64,000 bases of DNA, from assembly GCA_009193035.1 (NCBI GenBank), contig SWDT01000046.1:1-64000 (forward strand), in the 5' to 3' direction. Positions 1 through 12,087 of this stretch are shown piece after piece (position 1 is the stretch's first letter; the number at the start of each line of letters is the position of its first letter). The position numbers were made by a program, and so were the translations under genes. The notes under the pieces are model-generated. The model did no database searches. It was not told the DNA's origin and saw nothing but the letters and a program-made list of their open reading frames with translations. The DNA is from Halicephalobus mephisto. Taxonomy: Eukaryota > Nematoda > Chromadorea > Rhabditida > Panagrolaimidae.

Positions 1-20
1 CCAAAAGTTCAACGGAATAT

Positions 21-798
21 TCAACTGCTCAGATCCAATTCCTTCAGATCGAATCCCTGAGGGCAACTGACGCTCTTGGCGAGAACCTGAGAATTTCGAT
101 ATTAGGGCTGGGTAATTATGGACAAACTGCCAACCTCATTTACGTACGATACATCTCCTTTTTCGGTACAATTGTGCAAAAGAGCAATTGCCTGGTCCCT
201 CAACAACGGCAAACGGAAATATTCGGCTTCTTGGGTCAACAAGGCCAACCTGTCGGGATCCTTGGGGAGACAGGCCTCCCATAACTGCTTCGAAACTTGT
301 AGTCTTAGATAATTTAAAATAATCCCGAAACTAAAAAGAATAATTTTTAATTTCCAAATATTTAAATTACCTATAAGGATCTCGATCGATGAAATAAGCT
401 CCATTTTTGTCCCTCGTCAAATGGGCAGCCCCTTTTCTCTCGATATACCACTAAAAACAAAACTTAAAAATAATATTTAAAAATAATATTTAAAAACAAA
501 ATTTAAAAATAATATTTAAAAACAAAATTTAAAAACAAAACTTAAAAATAATATTTAAAAACAAAATTTAAAAATAATATTTAAAAACAAAATTTAAAAA
601 CAAAATTTAAAAACAAAATTTAAAAACAAAACTTAAAAACAAAATTTAAAAACAAAATTTAAAAATAAAACTTAAAAATAAAATTCAAAAATCAACAATT
701 TTTACCGTGTACAATGCCGAACGTTTATCGAAAGCAATCGTTTCAAAAGTCGTCGTAAATAACTGTCCACCAACGTTGAAATCTACTAAATCCGGCAT
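21..798 (-). CDS. KCTD-type BTB/T1-domain protein
   Basis: The model has four exons, 5'->3' on the minus strand: 798-706, 450-371, 330-144 and 86-21. All junctions agree in phase and give 141 aa. The start MPDLVDFNVGGQLFTTTF is the usual opening of a KCTD T1/BTB fold. Exon 2 carries the family hallmark GAYFIDRDPY, exon 3 continues with ILNYLR, and LPKDPDRLALLTQEAEYF forms the end of the BTB domain. Such proteins usually oligomerise and act as Cullin-3 adaptors or channel and receptor partners; which one applies here is not visible. The ATG lies 4 nt after a TTTTTAG acceptor, so a 5' non-coding exon or a trans-splice site is likely. Intron 1 (451-705) is filled by an AAAATTTAAAAAC-type array. 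The 3' end is the weak part: without the last splice the frame stops at 102, and a second frame stays open through the window edge. Confidence 0.72.
451..705. repeat. AT-rich tandem array in KCTD intron 1
   Basis: The intron is about twenty imperfect copies of a 13-14 nt unit like AAAATTTAAAAAC, in places AAATAATATTTAA. It fills the intron almost from donor to acceptor. Confidence 0.8.
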
Positions 799-2416
799 CT
801 TCCTAAAAATTAATAAAAATTACATCAACGTCCAAAACAAAAACAAAATATTGCGAAATCCTCTCAACATGAATTTTCAGAATTTTAAAATTAATTTTTA
901 ACAAGTTTTTTCAACACAAATTTTAAGAACTTTTTAAAAATTTTCAAAAATTCATAAATTTCGAAATTTTTTAATTTTTTGGGAATTTTGAAAGTTTTTG
1001 AGAATTTTAGAAAAATTATAGTTATTTAATGTTTGAAAAATAAAAACGAAAACCTTACACCCGAACATACACGAATGAAATCCACGCAAATGGAAACCTC
1101 ACACTGTTTGGGCGATGATGTTCTTGCATCCGAATTACCGACAGTGCGAGGTTGAAATGTACATATGGTGACCGTGAAGAAGAGGGACTATTTTATTCAT
1201 CCAGAAAACTGTCCTGAATTGACCGGTGAAGAAGACTATCGATCGTAAACAAAAATTTGACTGGTTGTCGTTGCAGCAGGAAGCATGCAGTCGTGCCGAA
1301 GACAGACAGGAGTTCGGCAGTCCGCCTTGTCTTGAGGCGTTCTCAAGTCACTGTCCAGCGACAATTTCAACATGAAAGCTTTTCCAAACCAAAAATGACC
1401 AATTTATGTTTTCCGAATCTTTGCTTTCCCTTTGTCGTACAATTAGGAAATTCAAAATTAAATATTTTAAAAAAATAAAAACTAAAAATATTTCTAAAAA
1501 TTCAGAAAACTTTAAAAGTCTCATTTTTCAAAAATAAAAAAATTAAAATTAAATTTTAAAAACTTTCAAAAATTTATAAAAAAATTTTGAAATTTAAATT
1601 TTTTAAAAATAAAAATTTTAAAAAGTTACATTTTTATTTAAAAAATAAACAATGTTCGAAAATTCTAGGAAACTTTAAAATTTGTGGTTTCAAATGTCAG
1701 TTCTAAGTTTTCGCTGAATTCTAAAATTTAAAAGAACTATTTTATTAAAAAATAAAAAATACTTCAAAATTTTTTCGACATAAATTTCGAAAATTCTAAT
1801 TTTACTTAATAAATAATAAAATTACAATTTTTGAAAAAAAAATAATTTCAATTTTAAAATAACTAATTTAGAATATTTTTAAAATTTAATAATTTTTATT
1901 TTTTTCAAATTAAATTTAATAATTTTTATTTTTTGTAATTTAATAATTTTTATTTCTTTTTTCAATTTAATAATTTTTATTTTTTTAATTTTTAATTTTC
2001 ATTTCTTTCAAATTAAATTTAATAATTTTTATTTTTATTTTTTTTAATAATTATGATTTCAAAATTCTACTGAAAAATAAACAAAAATGCAGTTTGGATT
2101 TGTATTTTTTCCTTGTTGTCTGTGTCGATCAGATCAGAAAAGAAAAAGCATAAAGATTCATGACTAAATGGAGAATACTCTAAGAAAACTAGTTTTGTGG
2201 ACATACATGAGACTTAGCCACGAAAACAGTCCAGCAGAAGTAGAGACAGACAGACGACGTCGTTGATGAAGAGAAAAACGAAAAATAGAGAACTAACAGG
2301 ACGATGTTCTCGTTCGGTGATTGGTAAACTCGGAGATTTTTGCAGTTTGTTAAAATCCGTCAAGTATTTCATTATGAAAAGTCCATTATTGATTGGATAA
2401 AGGAAATTCGAAAATA
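799..2416. other. Intergenic region between divergent KCTD and ARL genes
   Basis: An island of higher complexity at about 1070-1380 holds a 26-codon ATG reading frame on the plus strand from about 1076 and is probably promoter or 5' UTR for one or both divergent genes. 1440-2090 is A/T-rich low-complexity DNA. 2095-2410 is mixed-composition DNA just upstream of the GTPase and is probably its promoter and 5' UTR. No convincing gene was seen. Confidence 0.45.
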
Positions 2417-3581
2417 ATGGGAGCTTCTGTTTCAAATTTATTCGAGTCCAACAATCACCACATCGTTTTGCTCGGATTAGATCATGCTGGAAAAACCACT
2501 ATTCTATATCGATTAAAAAACCAGAAAATGGTTATACCAACTCCTACTGTAGGATTTAACTGCGAAAGGGTGAGATATTTTAGTTTCAAAAATAATTGAT
2601 TAAATATTTGAATTTTTTAAAATTTTTGTAAAAAAAATTTTTTTAAATTCAAAAAATAAAAAAATTTAAAAATCGAAAAAGTAAAAAAATGTTTAGAAAT
2701 TTTAAAAATAGTAATTTTGGAAAATTGCTTGATTTGATTTTCTTTGTTTTTGGCCACTTTTTTCCTTATTGCCTCCGGCACAATTTTAAAGTTCCTAAAA
2801 GAACTTAGAAATTCATGTCAAGACAATTCCTTAATAATATTTACTTTCAATCTCTATAATATTGCAATATAATTGAAATTATTAAATTCTCAGAAAAGTG
2901 AATTTTATAAAAGTTAAAAATTATAAATTTTTCAATTCATTGAAATTAATTTTTTTACAGTTTTGGAAGTTTTTAGAAAATTGTAAAAATTTATGTCAAA
3001 AGAATTTTGTAGAAAATTTATTTTTGGTTTTTTAAATTTTAAAAATTTTCTGATTTTTTTAAATTTCAAATTTTAAAAATTTTCTGATTTTTATTTTTTA
3101 AAATTATTTGACATTTTTTATTTTTTTATTTTTTTAGTTCAAAGTGATTAACGGACCTGCCCGAGGGCACACTTTTGTGATGTGGGACGTCGGAGGCCAA
3201 GAATCATTCAGAAATCTCTGGCCGACCTATTTGAAGAACACTTCCGCTCTGATTTTTGTTGTTGACGCCAGTGATTCCAGAAGATTCGAAGAAGCCAAAG
3301 TGGAACTAGACACGATTTTACTGAAAATCCCTCATCTGCCGAAGTTCCCTGTTTTCATCCTCGCGAACAAACAAGACAAACCAGAAGCAATCAGCGTTGA
3401 AGAGGTCAGAAACAAGTAAATATTAAAAAATTAAATAAAATTGTAGGTTTTTGAAATATTCGCAGCAGATATAAAAAACAAATGCGAAATTTCGGCCATT
3501 TCCTGCTGTGCCGTCACCGGAGAAGGTCTTGAAAATTTTTTTTCACAAGTATTAATCGCCATCCAGAGATCTAAGAAGTAA
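2417..3581 (+). CDS. ARF-like small GTPase (ARL4/ARL14-like)
   Basis: Three exons, 2417-2569, 3138-3404 and 3447-3581, encode 184 aa. The ATG at 2417 is chosen because it gives MGASVSNLF, with Gly2 placed for N-myristoylation as in ARF proteins. The GTPase signatures are complete: P-loop GLDHAGKT (20-27), switch I region PTVGFN, switch II WDVGGQE (67-73, with the Gln used in hydrolysis) and NKQD (128-131). The C-terminus ends in RSKK. HIVLLGLDHAGKTTILYRLK is closest to my memory of ARL4/ARL14, which act in vesicle traffic and cytoskeleton control at membranes. The second intron is only 42 nt and uses a GTCAGA donor, chosen because it alone keeps VEEVFEIF in frame. The assignment within the ARL family is uncertain. 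Confidence 0.85.
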
Positions 3582-3638
3582 TCCAGAAAGTTATTAAATT
3601 AGAAAGCTGTCAGTTTCCATGGCACATACGAGGTTATT

Positions 3639-3644
3639 AATAAA
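3639..3644 (+). terminator. Poly(A) signal of the ARL gene
   Basis: AATAAA lies 58 nt after the stop codon of the GTPase, a normal distance for a nematode 3' UTR. Confidence 0.55.
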
Positions 3645-3649
3645 ATTAA

Positions 3650-4500
3650 CGATAATTCCTAAAATAAAAGGACTTTTGATTTTTTGAAAAATGAACAAAT
3701 TAAAATTTTGTATTTTTTTAACATGAAAAATAATTTTTATTTAAATATAAATTTGGAATTATAATTATTGCACAAATTAAAAATGGTCTCGATACGGATT
3801 TTCCAAAACTGGAAAATTTAAAGAATTAAATTTCAGAAAGTTTTGAAAATTTCTCTTAAGTTTCAGAATATTCTAGAAATTTTCAGATTTTGGAAGGTTT
3901 TCAAAGTTTTTAGAAAATTCTAAATTTTAAATTTCAAAGAAATTCTAAAAGGTTCCAGAAGCTTCCAAGAAATTTTTAAAGACTAAAATTTATGATTAGA
4001 TTCTGAAAATTTTCCGAAATTTTAAATTTCAAAGAAATTCTAGAAGGTTCTAAGATTCTAGAAATTTCTAAGAAATTCTCAAAGATTCTAAAACATTAGA
4101 TTTTGATAGATTTTCAAAGTTTTTGGAAGATTTTAAGTTTCTAATAGATTTTGGAAACTTCTAAAAGTTTTAGAGATTCTGAAAGATTCCGACAACTTCC
4201 AAGAAGTCCTCAAAAACCCCGAAACCTACGATTAGATTCCGAAATCTCTATAGAATTCAAAAAAGTTCCACAAGTTCCTACTAGATCTTAAGATATTCCA
4301 AAATTCTCACTAGATTCTTAAACATCTCAGAAAATTCTACAAAGTTCTCAAAGATTTCGGATTATTCTATTAGATTTTGAGAAACTTACAGAATCCTAAT
4401 TTTTGAAATATTAACAAGTTTCTTTTTTCAGCTTTAGTGCGAAAAATAATTCTAATTTTCACATCGTACTTGAATCATAATTTTAGTGCCATCGAAATTT
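3650..4500. other. Low-complexity intergenic DNA
   Basis: The stretch is made of degenerate words like TTCTAGAAA and TTCCAAGAA with no consistent period. No gene or RNA signal was seen. Confidence 0.5.
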
Positions 4501-4523
4501 AAAATGAATGTTATTACGGAAGT

Positions 4524-5235
4524 GTGAATTTTCACAAACTTTTAAAAATCCCTGAATTTCAACTTTCAACGTTGCGAAATGTGAGGTCGACTCCCGACAC
4601 GAAACCCCCTGATGACCATGAGAATCCGCTTATTCAAAGTGCGAGTCGAGAAAGGCGCGAAAAGCAACCGAGCGTGAGTTCCAACGGTAAGCCCAACTTG
4701 CGTGACAACGGTTGGTATTAAAATTTTGTTTTATTATATGTACTCCGTTTCCTAATTATGTTGTATCGATCTTTTATAAAATTCCCTATTCCGAGTTATA
4801 TACAGGATGAAGCGACCTTAGTGAAAACGAAACATGCCAGAGGGCAAGACATCCAAGTCTCTCCAAATCCTAAAGTTCCATAAATTTCGCTAAATTCTTA
4901 AAGCTTCTATAGTGTTTTCTAAATTTCTCATCAAGTTTTAAGAAATTTTAAGTTTTCGCGGAGTCCTAGTTTTTGGAAAATCAACAAGTCAAAATTCCTC
5001 CGTTGTCGGTTCTGGCGCGAAAGGATGATTCTCGCTTTCATATAATGCTGCAGCATGGAATGTTTCAACTTGTTCAGAAAAATTTACAGAATGTCGATTT
5101 TTAATTTTCAAAAATAGAAATATTTAGTAATTTGATATATAATTTCGTCGAATTTCAGGTAAACCAGTAATCAGGAACAATAATTCAGTGAATCCTAATC
5201 GAAAACTCATGGTTCCTCAGAAGTTTCCGTTTTGA
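4524..5235 (+). CDS. 3' exons of a small unidentified gene
   Basis: Two exons join in phase: an upstream exon ending at 4686 (donor GTAAGC) and 5159-5235 (acceptor AATTTCAG). The readable part is NVRSTPDTKPPDDHENPLIQ, then SASRERREKQPSVSSNGKPV, ending in NRKLMVPQKFPF and a TGA. Base composition changes from the AT-rich surroundings to mixed codons exactly over these exons. I cannot find the true 5' end: the frame is open back to a TAA at 4500 without an ATG, so the start must lie in an unseen exon or use a weak acceptor such as the AG near 4584. The peptide is polar and low in hydrophobic residues. I do not recognise a family. It could be an alternative tail of the upstream GTPase gene or a separate small gene. 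Confidence 0.4.
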
Positions 5236-7916
5236 TTCTCCAAGGTTGGTTTGTACTTTCTTGTTTTTCATTTTTACAGAATATGGCGGTGTTACTTCCC
5301 GATATCGAGAAACCAGGAACTTCATTTTGTGTTTAAAATTGATTATATATGTTCAACGATCTCCAGAAGTTTGTTGTATATCATATTTAGACGGACCATG
5401 ATTTTGTTGTGTTTTTATTATTCCAATCTTCATATCAAGGCATTCTACCTCTTCGTTTACTGATTCCCAAAGTTTTGGATGGATCATGAAACTTCAAATC
5501 CGTCTGCACTTTAGTTGTGGGGAACGTCAATGAGCATATGTTTTGCTTTTGAGATGACTTAAGAAATCCAGCTCCACTGTCTTTATCCCCAAGCCAATGA
5601 CGGTGCTGACTCCGAAGGAGTTACGGAATTGGCTTGCTCAACAATCAGGATGCCAGAATGAATAGAACAGCGCAGGTAATCCCTTTTGACGGCATTTGCT
5701 ACCAGTTGCTGAATCTTATCCCTCTTTGATTTCCGCCAAAATATTATTTTCCTTTTTCAAGTCTTGTATATTCCTCGTGAGATTCTCCCATGTTCCATAG
5801 GATATTACTGAGAACTTGGTTGTGATTAATTAATGAATGACCCATCTCTTGGCGCCTGCTTATCCCTTCCAGCCCGAGACGTTGCTCCAAGTTTTATCCC
5901 CGAGGCGGTCTAAGAAAGCGGAACTCTCTTTGGGGCTTCTGTTTGGTTTCATCGTTGCAATTGGTCCTTAGGTTATTGAATAGGATTGCTGACAACTACG
6001 TTTCTCGTATTCGGGTAATTACTGAAGGTGAGCCGGATGTGGACTTCCTCCACTGTCAATGAAGTTGTCACCAACACCTGCGAGATTTCATGCTTTTCTG
6101 TCTGTTGAGAATTTTTTCCAATTGCTTCATCTTTTATTTCCTCAAGGAAAAGAGTAAAAGGATCGGGACGCTTGAGCTAGCAAACGCGATTGTGACTGAA
6201 ATTGGATTTGCGTCCGTCAAAAGCCGGGTCACTTCAGGAGGAAACCAAATGAAGAAGAGGGAATGCCACCAACACCATGAGTTGGGTTCTTGACGTCCTG
6301 ATTTGGGCGCACTTGAAGAAGTTGGCCCGAGCCCCGGGCATGAAGACAAACCTTGTTTAGCCTGTCTTCTCAATTGAAGTGTCAACCCTCCGTTTCCCAA
6401 ACGGGACAAATTGAAAAAGAAAAGAAAAGAAGGCGCCGCCGGAACAGCGGTGATTAGAATACTTCTGACTGCTTGTTCGACTTTAACTTGACTTCTTTGG
6501 CTCGATTAGATTACGCCATTTTGGGAGGAGGTCAGGATGAGCAGATACAATTCGACTAGTTTTCTAGCCTTTTGAATGGCCCCATACTTTAAGAAAGTTG
6601 GAACTTGGTGATTGCAGGAGTTTACTCGTATTCGACCAGACGTTCTGTGACAGCTTGGAAGTCAGTCATTTCATCTCCCTTCCCAAGGATGTGGGCGCTT
6701 GGCTCAGCTTCTCGGCATGTAACTCTATACCGTTTTGCTTTGCCTTGAGATTTGCGGTAATCTCTTCCAACTTATCTATCCTTTTTCTTTTCTGTTACTC
6801 CGTCAAAACGCTTTTGGAGGATTATAGTTTTTACCAAAATGGATAATATATAAATTGTCTTTTATCCTTTTTGGATTACGGTAGTTACTAGTAGATTTAA
6901 GATTTTTTATCTCATTGGTCTTAAGATTAAACATATTCCAATTTCTCTTGAATTCTTTTTAGACCACAACATTTTGTTCGACTTGAATCTGTCTGTTTCG
7001 TTGGCAGCAATCACTCATATCTCAACAACTCCACCAACAACACATCAATGGGTTGTCCATCACTTTTCTCAAGTTACATCACTTTTTCTTTTCTGCCAGT
7101 CTTTGCGGTTAAGTAAGCCACACTTTAACAGATCGCCGCTGGCAAAAACGCCAATCGTGTTTGAGGGTTGTCTTGGTACTTTGAATTGGCCTGAATTTCG
7201 TTTGATTTTTTCTGACTGAGAAATTTTCGACTACGATCAGTTGGAAGTAAATAAGAAAGTGAAGTCGGTGTCGGCTTTTGACTGATGCTTCTAGAAGATA
7301 AAACACCACAAGTCGACTCTTTTCAGCGATAATTAGTTTTGGAGCTTCTGGCAGCTCTTTTGGACAAAAATTTGGATTTTAATTTGATCCGTGGAGGAGC
7401 CTAAAAACCCAAGGCGGCTGTCATCCATCCGTGTGTTAGCGGAAACCGCCCAAAATTGCTTTCGAGATGCCGGGCTTTTTTATCTCGATATTTTGGCAAG
7501 TGCCAAGTTGCTTTTGGATTTCATTAACTTGACTTTTTTGTAAGTTAAAAACTGATCCTTCACTCCTTAAGGTGAAATTAAGTCCTCTAAGAGGTAAAGA
7601 ATCAGTAGTAATGGTTAAAACTACTCGTCATAATCTCCATTCAACTGGTGGACTACAGAGATACCAATTATGGTTTACTCTGCTTCCGTTGGAAGCCACT
7701 GGCGTTTTTGTCGCTGTGCTTGTCACCTTCATGTCTCTTTGGTCGCTCAGTGTTTTGGGAAGCATTATTTTATTATGTACTTCTTCGTTTAAGGTTTCAT
7801 TTTCCTCTTTAGTTTTGGATATATTTTATTTACGACAAAGTTTTAGTCGTTATTATTGACGAGTGGAATAATTTTTTCGAGTTATTACGGTTTATAATTG
7901 TTGATTTTGTTAGCTC
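5236..7916. other. Unassigned complex DNA upstream of ctbp-1, coding-like fragments
   Basis: Unlike other intergenic DNA here, this block has mixed base composition and few homopolymers. On the minus strand, short stop-interrupted stretches look like coiled-coil coding sequence: LEEITANLKAKQNGIELHAE near 6770-6710 and TWENLTRNIQDLKKENNILA near 5790-5730. No frame stays open for more than about 90 codons and no splice pattern joins the pieces. The block may be a decayed gene, or ctbp-1 promoter and 5' UTR DNA, in which case the coding look is chance. Confidence 0.25.
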
Positions 7917-10900
7917 ATGCCAACTACTTGCGGATTTCCAAACTGCAAGTTCCGATCTCGATATCGAGGACAGGAAGATAATAGACATTTTTACCGAATA
8001 CCGAAAAGACCATTAGTTTTGAGACAAAGATGGTTGAAGGCTATTGGTAGAACTGAAGAAACGGTTGTTAGTCAGGTATATAACTCCGCCATATTCTGGG
8101 TCTTTTTTATAATTCTTTTTAATGGAAATTATTTTAGCTTCGAATTTGTTCAGCTCATTTTGAGGGAGGAGAAAAGAAAGAAGGGGATATTCCAGTCCCA
8201 GATCCACAGGTTTGTTAAATTTTTATTTTTGAGTATATATGCTTATTTTTGTTGCTTATGCTTTTGTGATTGTTGCTTTTAGCTTGATTCCCCGCTTTCA
8301 ATTCCACTTCCCCCAAAAGAATCGAAAAGCAGTGATCGTCGAAGAGCTCAGAAATTATCGAGAAATCATCAGACAGGTTCATCATCATCGAGTGAAGCGA
8401 ACGGAGATAATAGAAGAAGAGGAAATTTTTCGAATTTCTGTCAAAACGACTTTACTGGAATTTATGCAAGTGGGGGAACTCCAACCTTCCCGCCAGATTT
8501 TCTCAACCACATTGGTGCCGTTAAAGACGGTAAGTGTGGGCATGAAAAGTTGCATATACCTTTGGCTAATTATCTCGGTATTCGCTTTTGTGCAACTCTC
8601 TTGGGTATACCTTTAACGACCTCAATTTGTGCAGTCAGGAAGCAGGGATTCAATGACAGACATAATTTAAACAGTTATGGAGCACCTTTTAGTAAAAACA
8701 TGAAATCAAAAGGCTTTTTGATTTTTTTAAACAAGAAGTGGAAAAAGTGCTTGTTTTTTTTCGCGGTTTGCCAAAAGAGATGATTGTAAGATTTTTAGTT
8801 TTATATTTGGAAATACCAGAATGTAAGGAGTTGAAAGCTTTTGATTGAGTTATGTAGAAAGTCTTTATGGAGATTAATGGTTTTTGGATCTGAATATCCT
8901 AATTGGCGATGGATGTTCGAATTAATTTTGGTTTTCTGTGGTTATAGTTTCCTGTATATATTTCTTGAAGTAATGTCATAAAAGGAAGAAGAAGCTGCGG
9001 TCATTTGCCCCGGGAGTCCTTAGTAAACGAGCAAGCAGCATAAAATATTCAATGCCGAAAGAGAGGCTGGAACATGGTCTCTCATTCAAAAGGCATTCAA
9101 AGAGGCTGTCACAGTGAAATACACGCACGTCTTGAAAACCCAAACGACCCCCCGACTGAAGGAAAGGAAGATGGCAACGCTATTTGTCCTTTTTAGATAC
9201 TTGTTTCGGAAGTCAGATTCATCAAATTGGGATATATCTTTCTTTTATCCTTGTTCATGATTTTTGTTAAGCAGAATTTGGGTGATTTAATGTTTTTATA
9301 GTCATGATTTGTTATATTATGTCTTGTTTGGGATTTGTTCAAAAAGAGGAGATACAATATTGTGTCTTGAAGATTTTGAGTAGAAGAAAAAAATGTTTGT
9401 TTATATACTTGCTTCGGAGATCGGATTTATGAAATCTATTTTTTTATCCCTGCTGCTTTTTTGAAACTTAATTTAGTTGATTTAATGTTTTGCTATTTTG
9501 GATTATAGTTATGTGTATTGTCGAAAAAGAAATTGCTATAGTGTCATAGTTGAAAAACCCAAAAGACTGCTTTTAAAGATGACAAGACTAGTTGTCTCTA
9601 GATACTCGTTAGAGTCAGAGTTTTCAATTTTAAATATAAATTTTTGTTGGTTTTTGAAGTTTAATTTAGTTGAGTATCTTAGTAAGTTTATGATTCGTTA
9701 TATTACATAATAATTTTTACATCTTGTTTTATGTTTCATTCTATTTTGAAATGCACATTGATTCCGACTGCTCGTTTCCTAAAAGCAATGTTGCTTTGTT
9801 GTTACTTTCACCCTGCTTTGCGCTTCCTTATTTCCGACCGATATCAAATGCCAAATGCATTCCTTTTTTCTCGAATATCAAAGTTTTATCCTTAATCTGT
9901 TAAATGCTTTTTTTAGAAAAGGAACCAAAGGAAGAGGTTGGGACTCGTTTCCCAAGGCAGTCCCCGAACGACCTCAAATTCCTCTCCGGATTTCCTGTTA
10001 TTTTTCCGAGTAATTTTTTATTAGTTTATTTGAGTAATGTTTTAATTGTAGTGATGAATCGACTTTCAGGGGCTAAACCCCTGATTGCTTTACTTGATGG
10101 CCGAGATTGTTCTGTTGAAATGCCTCTTCTTAAAGACATTTGTACTGTAGCTTTTTGTGATGCTCAAGCAACTAGTGAAATTCATGAAAAAGTTCTAAAT
10201 GAAGCCGTTGCAGCTTTTATGTGGAATACTATTAAACTTGAAAAAAGTGATCTTCAAAAATTTAAAGCTCTAAAACTTTTAATGTGTTTGAGTTCTGATG
10301 TTGGGAATGTAAATGTAGATGCAGCAACTGAATTAGGGATTGCTGTTTGTAATATTCCTGGTGTTTGTCTTGATGAAATTGCTGATTCTACAATGTCCCT
10401 GATTTTGAACATGTATCGAAAAACTCATTATTTGGCTACAATGATTGAAAACGGGAAATCGGTAAAGTTGTTTTTTTTAAAGATTTTATAATTATAATAT
10501 TGTAATATTTTTAGGCAAATGCTATTGAACAAATTCGGGAACTTTCTCACGGGAGCAAGAGAATCCGAGACAGTACTCTTGGAATCATTGGTCTTGGACA
10601 AATTGGAAGTGCTGTAGTTGTTCGTGCTAAGGCATTTGGATTTAATATTATTTTTTATGATCCTTATGTTGTTGATGGAATTGAAAAAATTTACGGTATT
10701 CGGAGATGTGATACATTGGATTCGTTATTGAAACAATCTGATTGTATTTCTCTTCATTGTCCTCATAATTCTGAAACTCATCATATTTTAAATGAGGTTT
10801 GTTTAATTTTAAATTTAAAAAAAAAATTGTTTTTAGGAATCTCTTAAAAAAGTAAAAACAGGAGCCTTCATTGTGAATACAGGACGTTCAGAGTTAATCC

Positions 10901-12087
10901 ATGAACAGGCGCTGGTCGCTGCTATACGATCTGGACAGGTTAAAACAGCGGCTTTGGATATTCAATGTTTAATGGATACAAATACTGGAATTCAATTAGC
11001 ATCTGCTGGTATGGTAATACATACAGGGAAAACTAGTTGGTTATCAGATGATTCTGCTCATGAATTAAGAATTACAGCAGCAAAAGAATTGAGAAAAGCT
11101 TTGACAGGGAAAATTCCTCAAGATCTTCGTTTTTGTGTTAATAAAGAAAAACTTCTTGCACAATCTGGTTCTAGTAATCCATCAATGTCGTCCATAAAAC
11201 CTTATAATGCTCTGAATGGAATTAACCTACCTGATCGTAAGTTTGAAATTCTATCAAAAGTTGTAATTTAAAAAAATAATTTTGGGATTTTAAAATTTTC
11301 AGAATGAAATTTGTAAAAAATGGTTACTTTTTACCGTAATTTATTTTTTTATGGAAATTTTAAAATCCTAAAAAACTTGAAATAATTTTATCTAAGTTTT
11401 AAAAAAATTTTGCAATTATATAATTGTTGGTTGTTTTGAATTTTGTAGAGTGAGATTAATAGAAGTAAAAAAGTAGTAAATTTAGTTTTGTTAAGGTAAT
11501 TCTGAAAAGTTAAAAATTAATGTTTAAAAAATTTTAATTTTTAATGGAATTGAATAATGAGAACTTTTTCAGCATATAACGGAATTTCAATGCCAACGAG
11601 TTTTGGTTCATTGCCTTATCCTAATCCGCTCTTTATGGGATTGAATCCTCAATTAATCATGAGTAATGCTGCTTCTGCTTTGAGCAACTTCCAAATGTCT
11701 AGTGCTAGTGGAAATTTACCTTTTGGAAATCTTTCTAGACAATCTCCAACTGGAAATAGTGGCAGTGGTAGAAGAAGCAGAACGACTACTCCTATGAATA
11801 CTGCTGCAAGTAATGCTGAATCTACCTCCACTTCGCCTACTTTGCCGAATTCTGAAATGCAAGTTGATGCAGAAGAAAAAAAAATTGAATCTGATAGAGA
11901 AAGTAATTGTGTAGTTGATGGACAAGATAATCCAATTGAAACTTCAGAAGTTACATCTTCGCTTAAGAAATCTGAAGACACAGAAATGTTGGATACTGAA
12001 ATTCCTGAAAAAAAAATAAAACTTTCAGAAAATGAAATTTCTAATGAAATCAGAAAAGAATCTGTTATCAACGATGAAAACAATTAA
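7917..12087 (+). CDS. ctbp-1: THAP-domain C-terminal-binding protein (CtBP)
   Basis: Eight exons, 7917-8075, 8138-8209, 8283-8529, 9917-10009, 10052-10461, 10515-10796, 10837-11236 and 11573-12087, join in phase to 725 aa. Residues 1-77 are a THAP zinc finger (C5, C10, C57, H60; LRICSAHFEGGEKKEGDIPV), nearly identical to what I recall of C. elegans CTBP-1. Residues from about 198 form the D-hydroxyacid-dehydrogenase-like CtBP domain (LIALLDGRDCSVEMP; NAD loop GLGQIG at 353-358). A low-complexity tail follows. CtBP is a nuclear NAD(H)-sensing transcriptional corepressor; the THAP finger binds DNA. Oddly, the dehydrogenase triad is broken: Arg438 is kept, but the Glu is Cys465 and the His is Lys486, and the VRIG substrate-side Arg motif is also lost. 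An ATG at 10054 just after an acceptor could start a THAP-less isoform. Confidence 0.93.
8530..9916 (+). other. ctbp-1 intron 3, candidate internal promoter region
   Basis: This 1.4-kb intron separates the THAP exons from the dehydrogenase exons. It has mixed composition, with a complex patch at 8985-9190, and little of the A/T low complexity of other introns. C. elegans ctbp-1 makes a form without the THAP domain (recalled), so this intron is the natural place for a second promoter. No coding exon compatible with phase 1 on both sides was found in it. Confidence 0.35.

Noticed and set aside
6134..6409. 91-codon minus frame in the 5.2-7.9 kb block
   Set aside because: No motif, no ATG-supported start and no splice sites; kept only as part of a possible decayed region.
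7572..7859. 95-codon plus frame with hydrophobic segments upstream of the THAP exon
   Set aside because: It starts at GTG, shows no family signature and does not join the ctbp-1 exons in phase. More likely 5' non-coding.
9000..9130. Possible extra ctbp-1 linker exon in intron 3
   Set aside because: A 44-codon open stretch exists, but no acceptor and donor give phase 1 on both sides, and the flanking exons already join in phase without it.
11649..12083. 144-codon minus frame antisense to the ctbp-1 last exon
   Set aside because: Shadow of the low-complexity Ser/Glu-rich CtBP tail, whose own frame continues from the upstream exon in phase.
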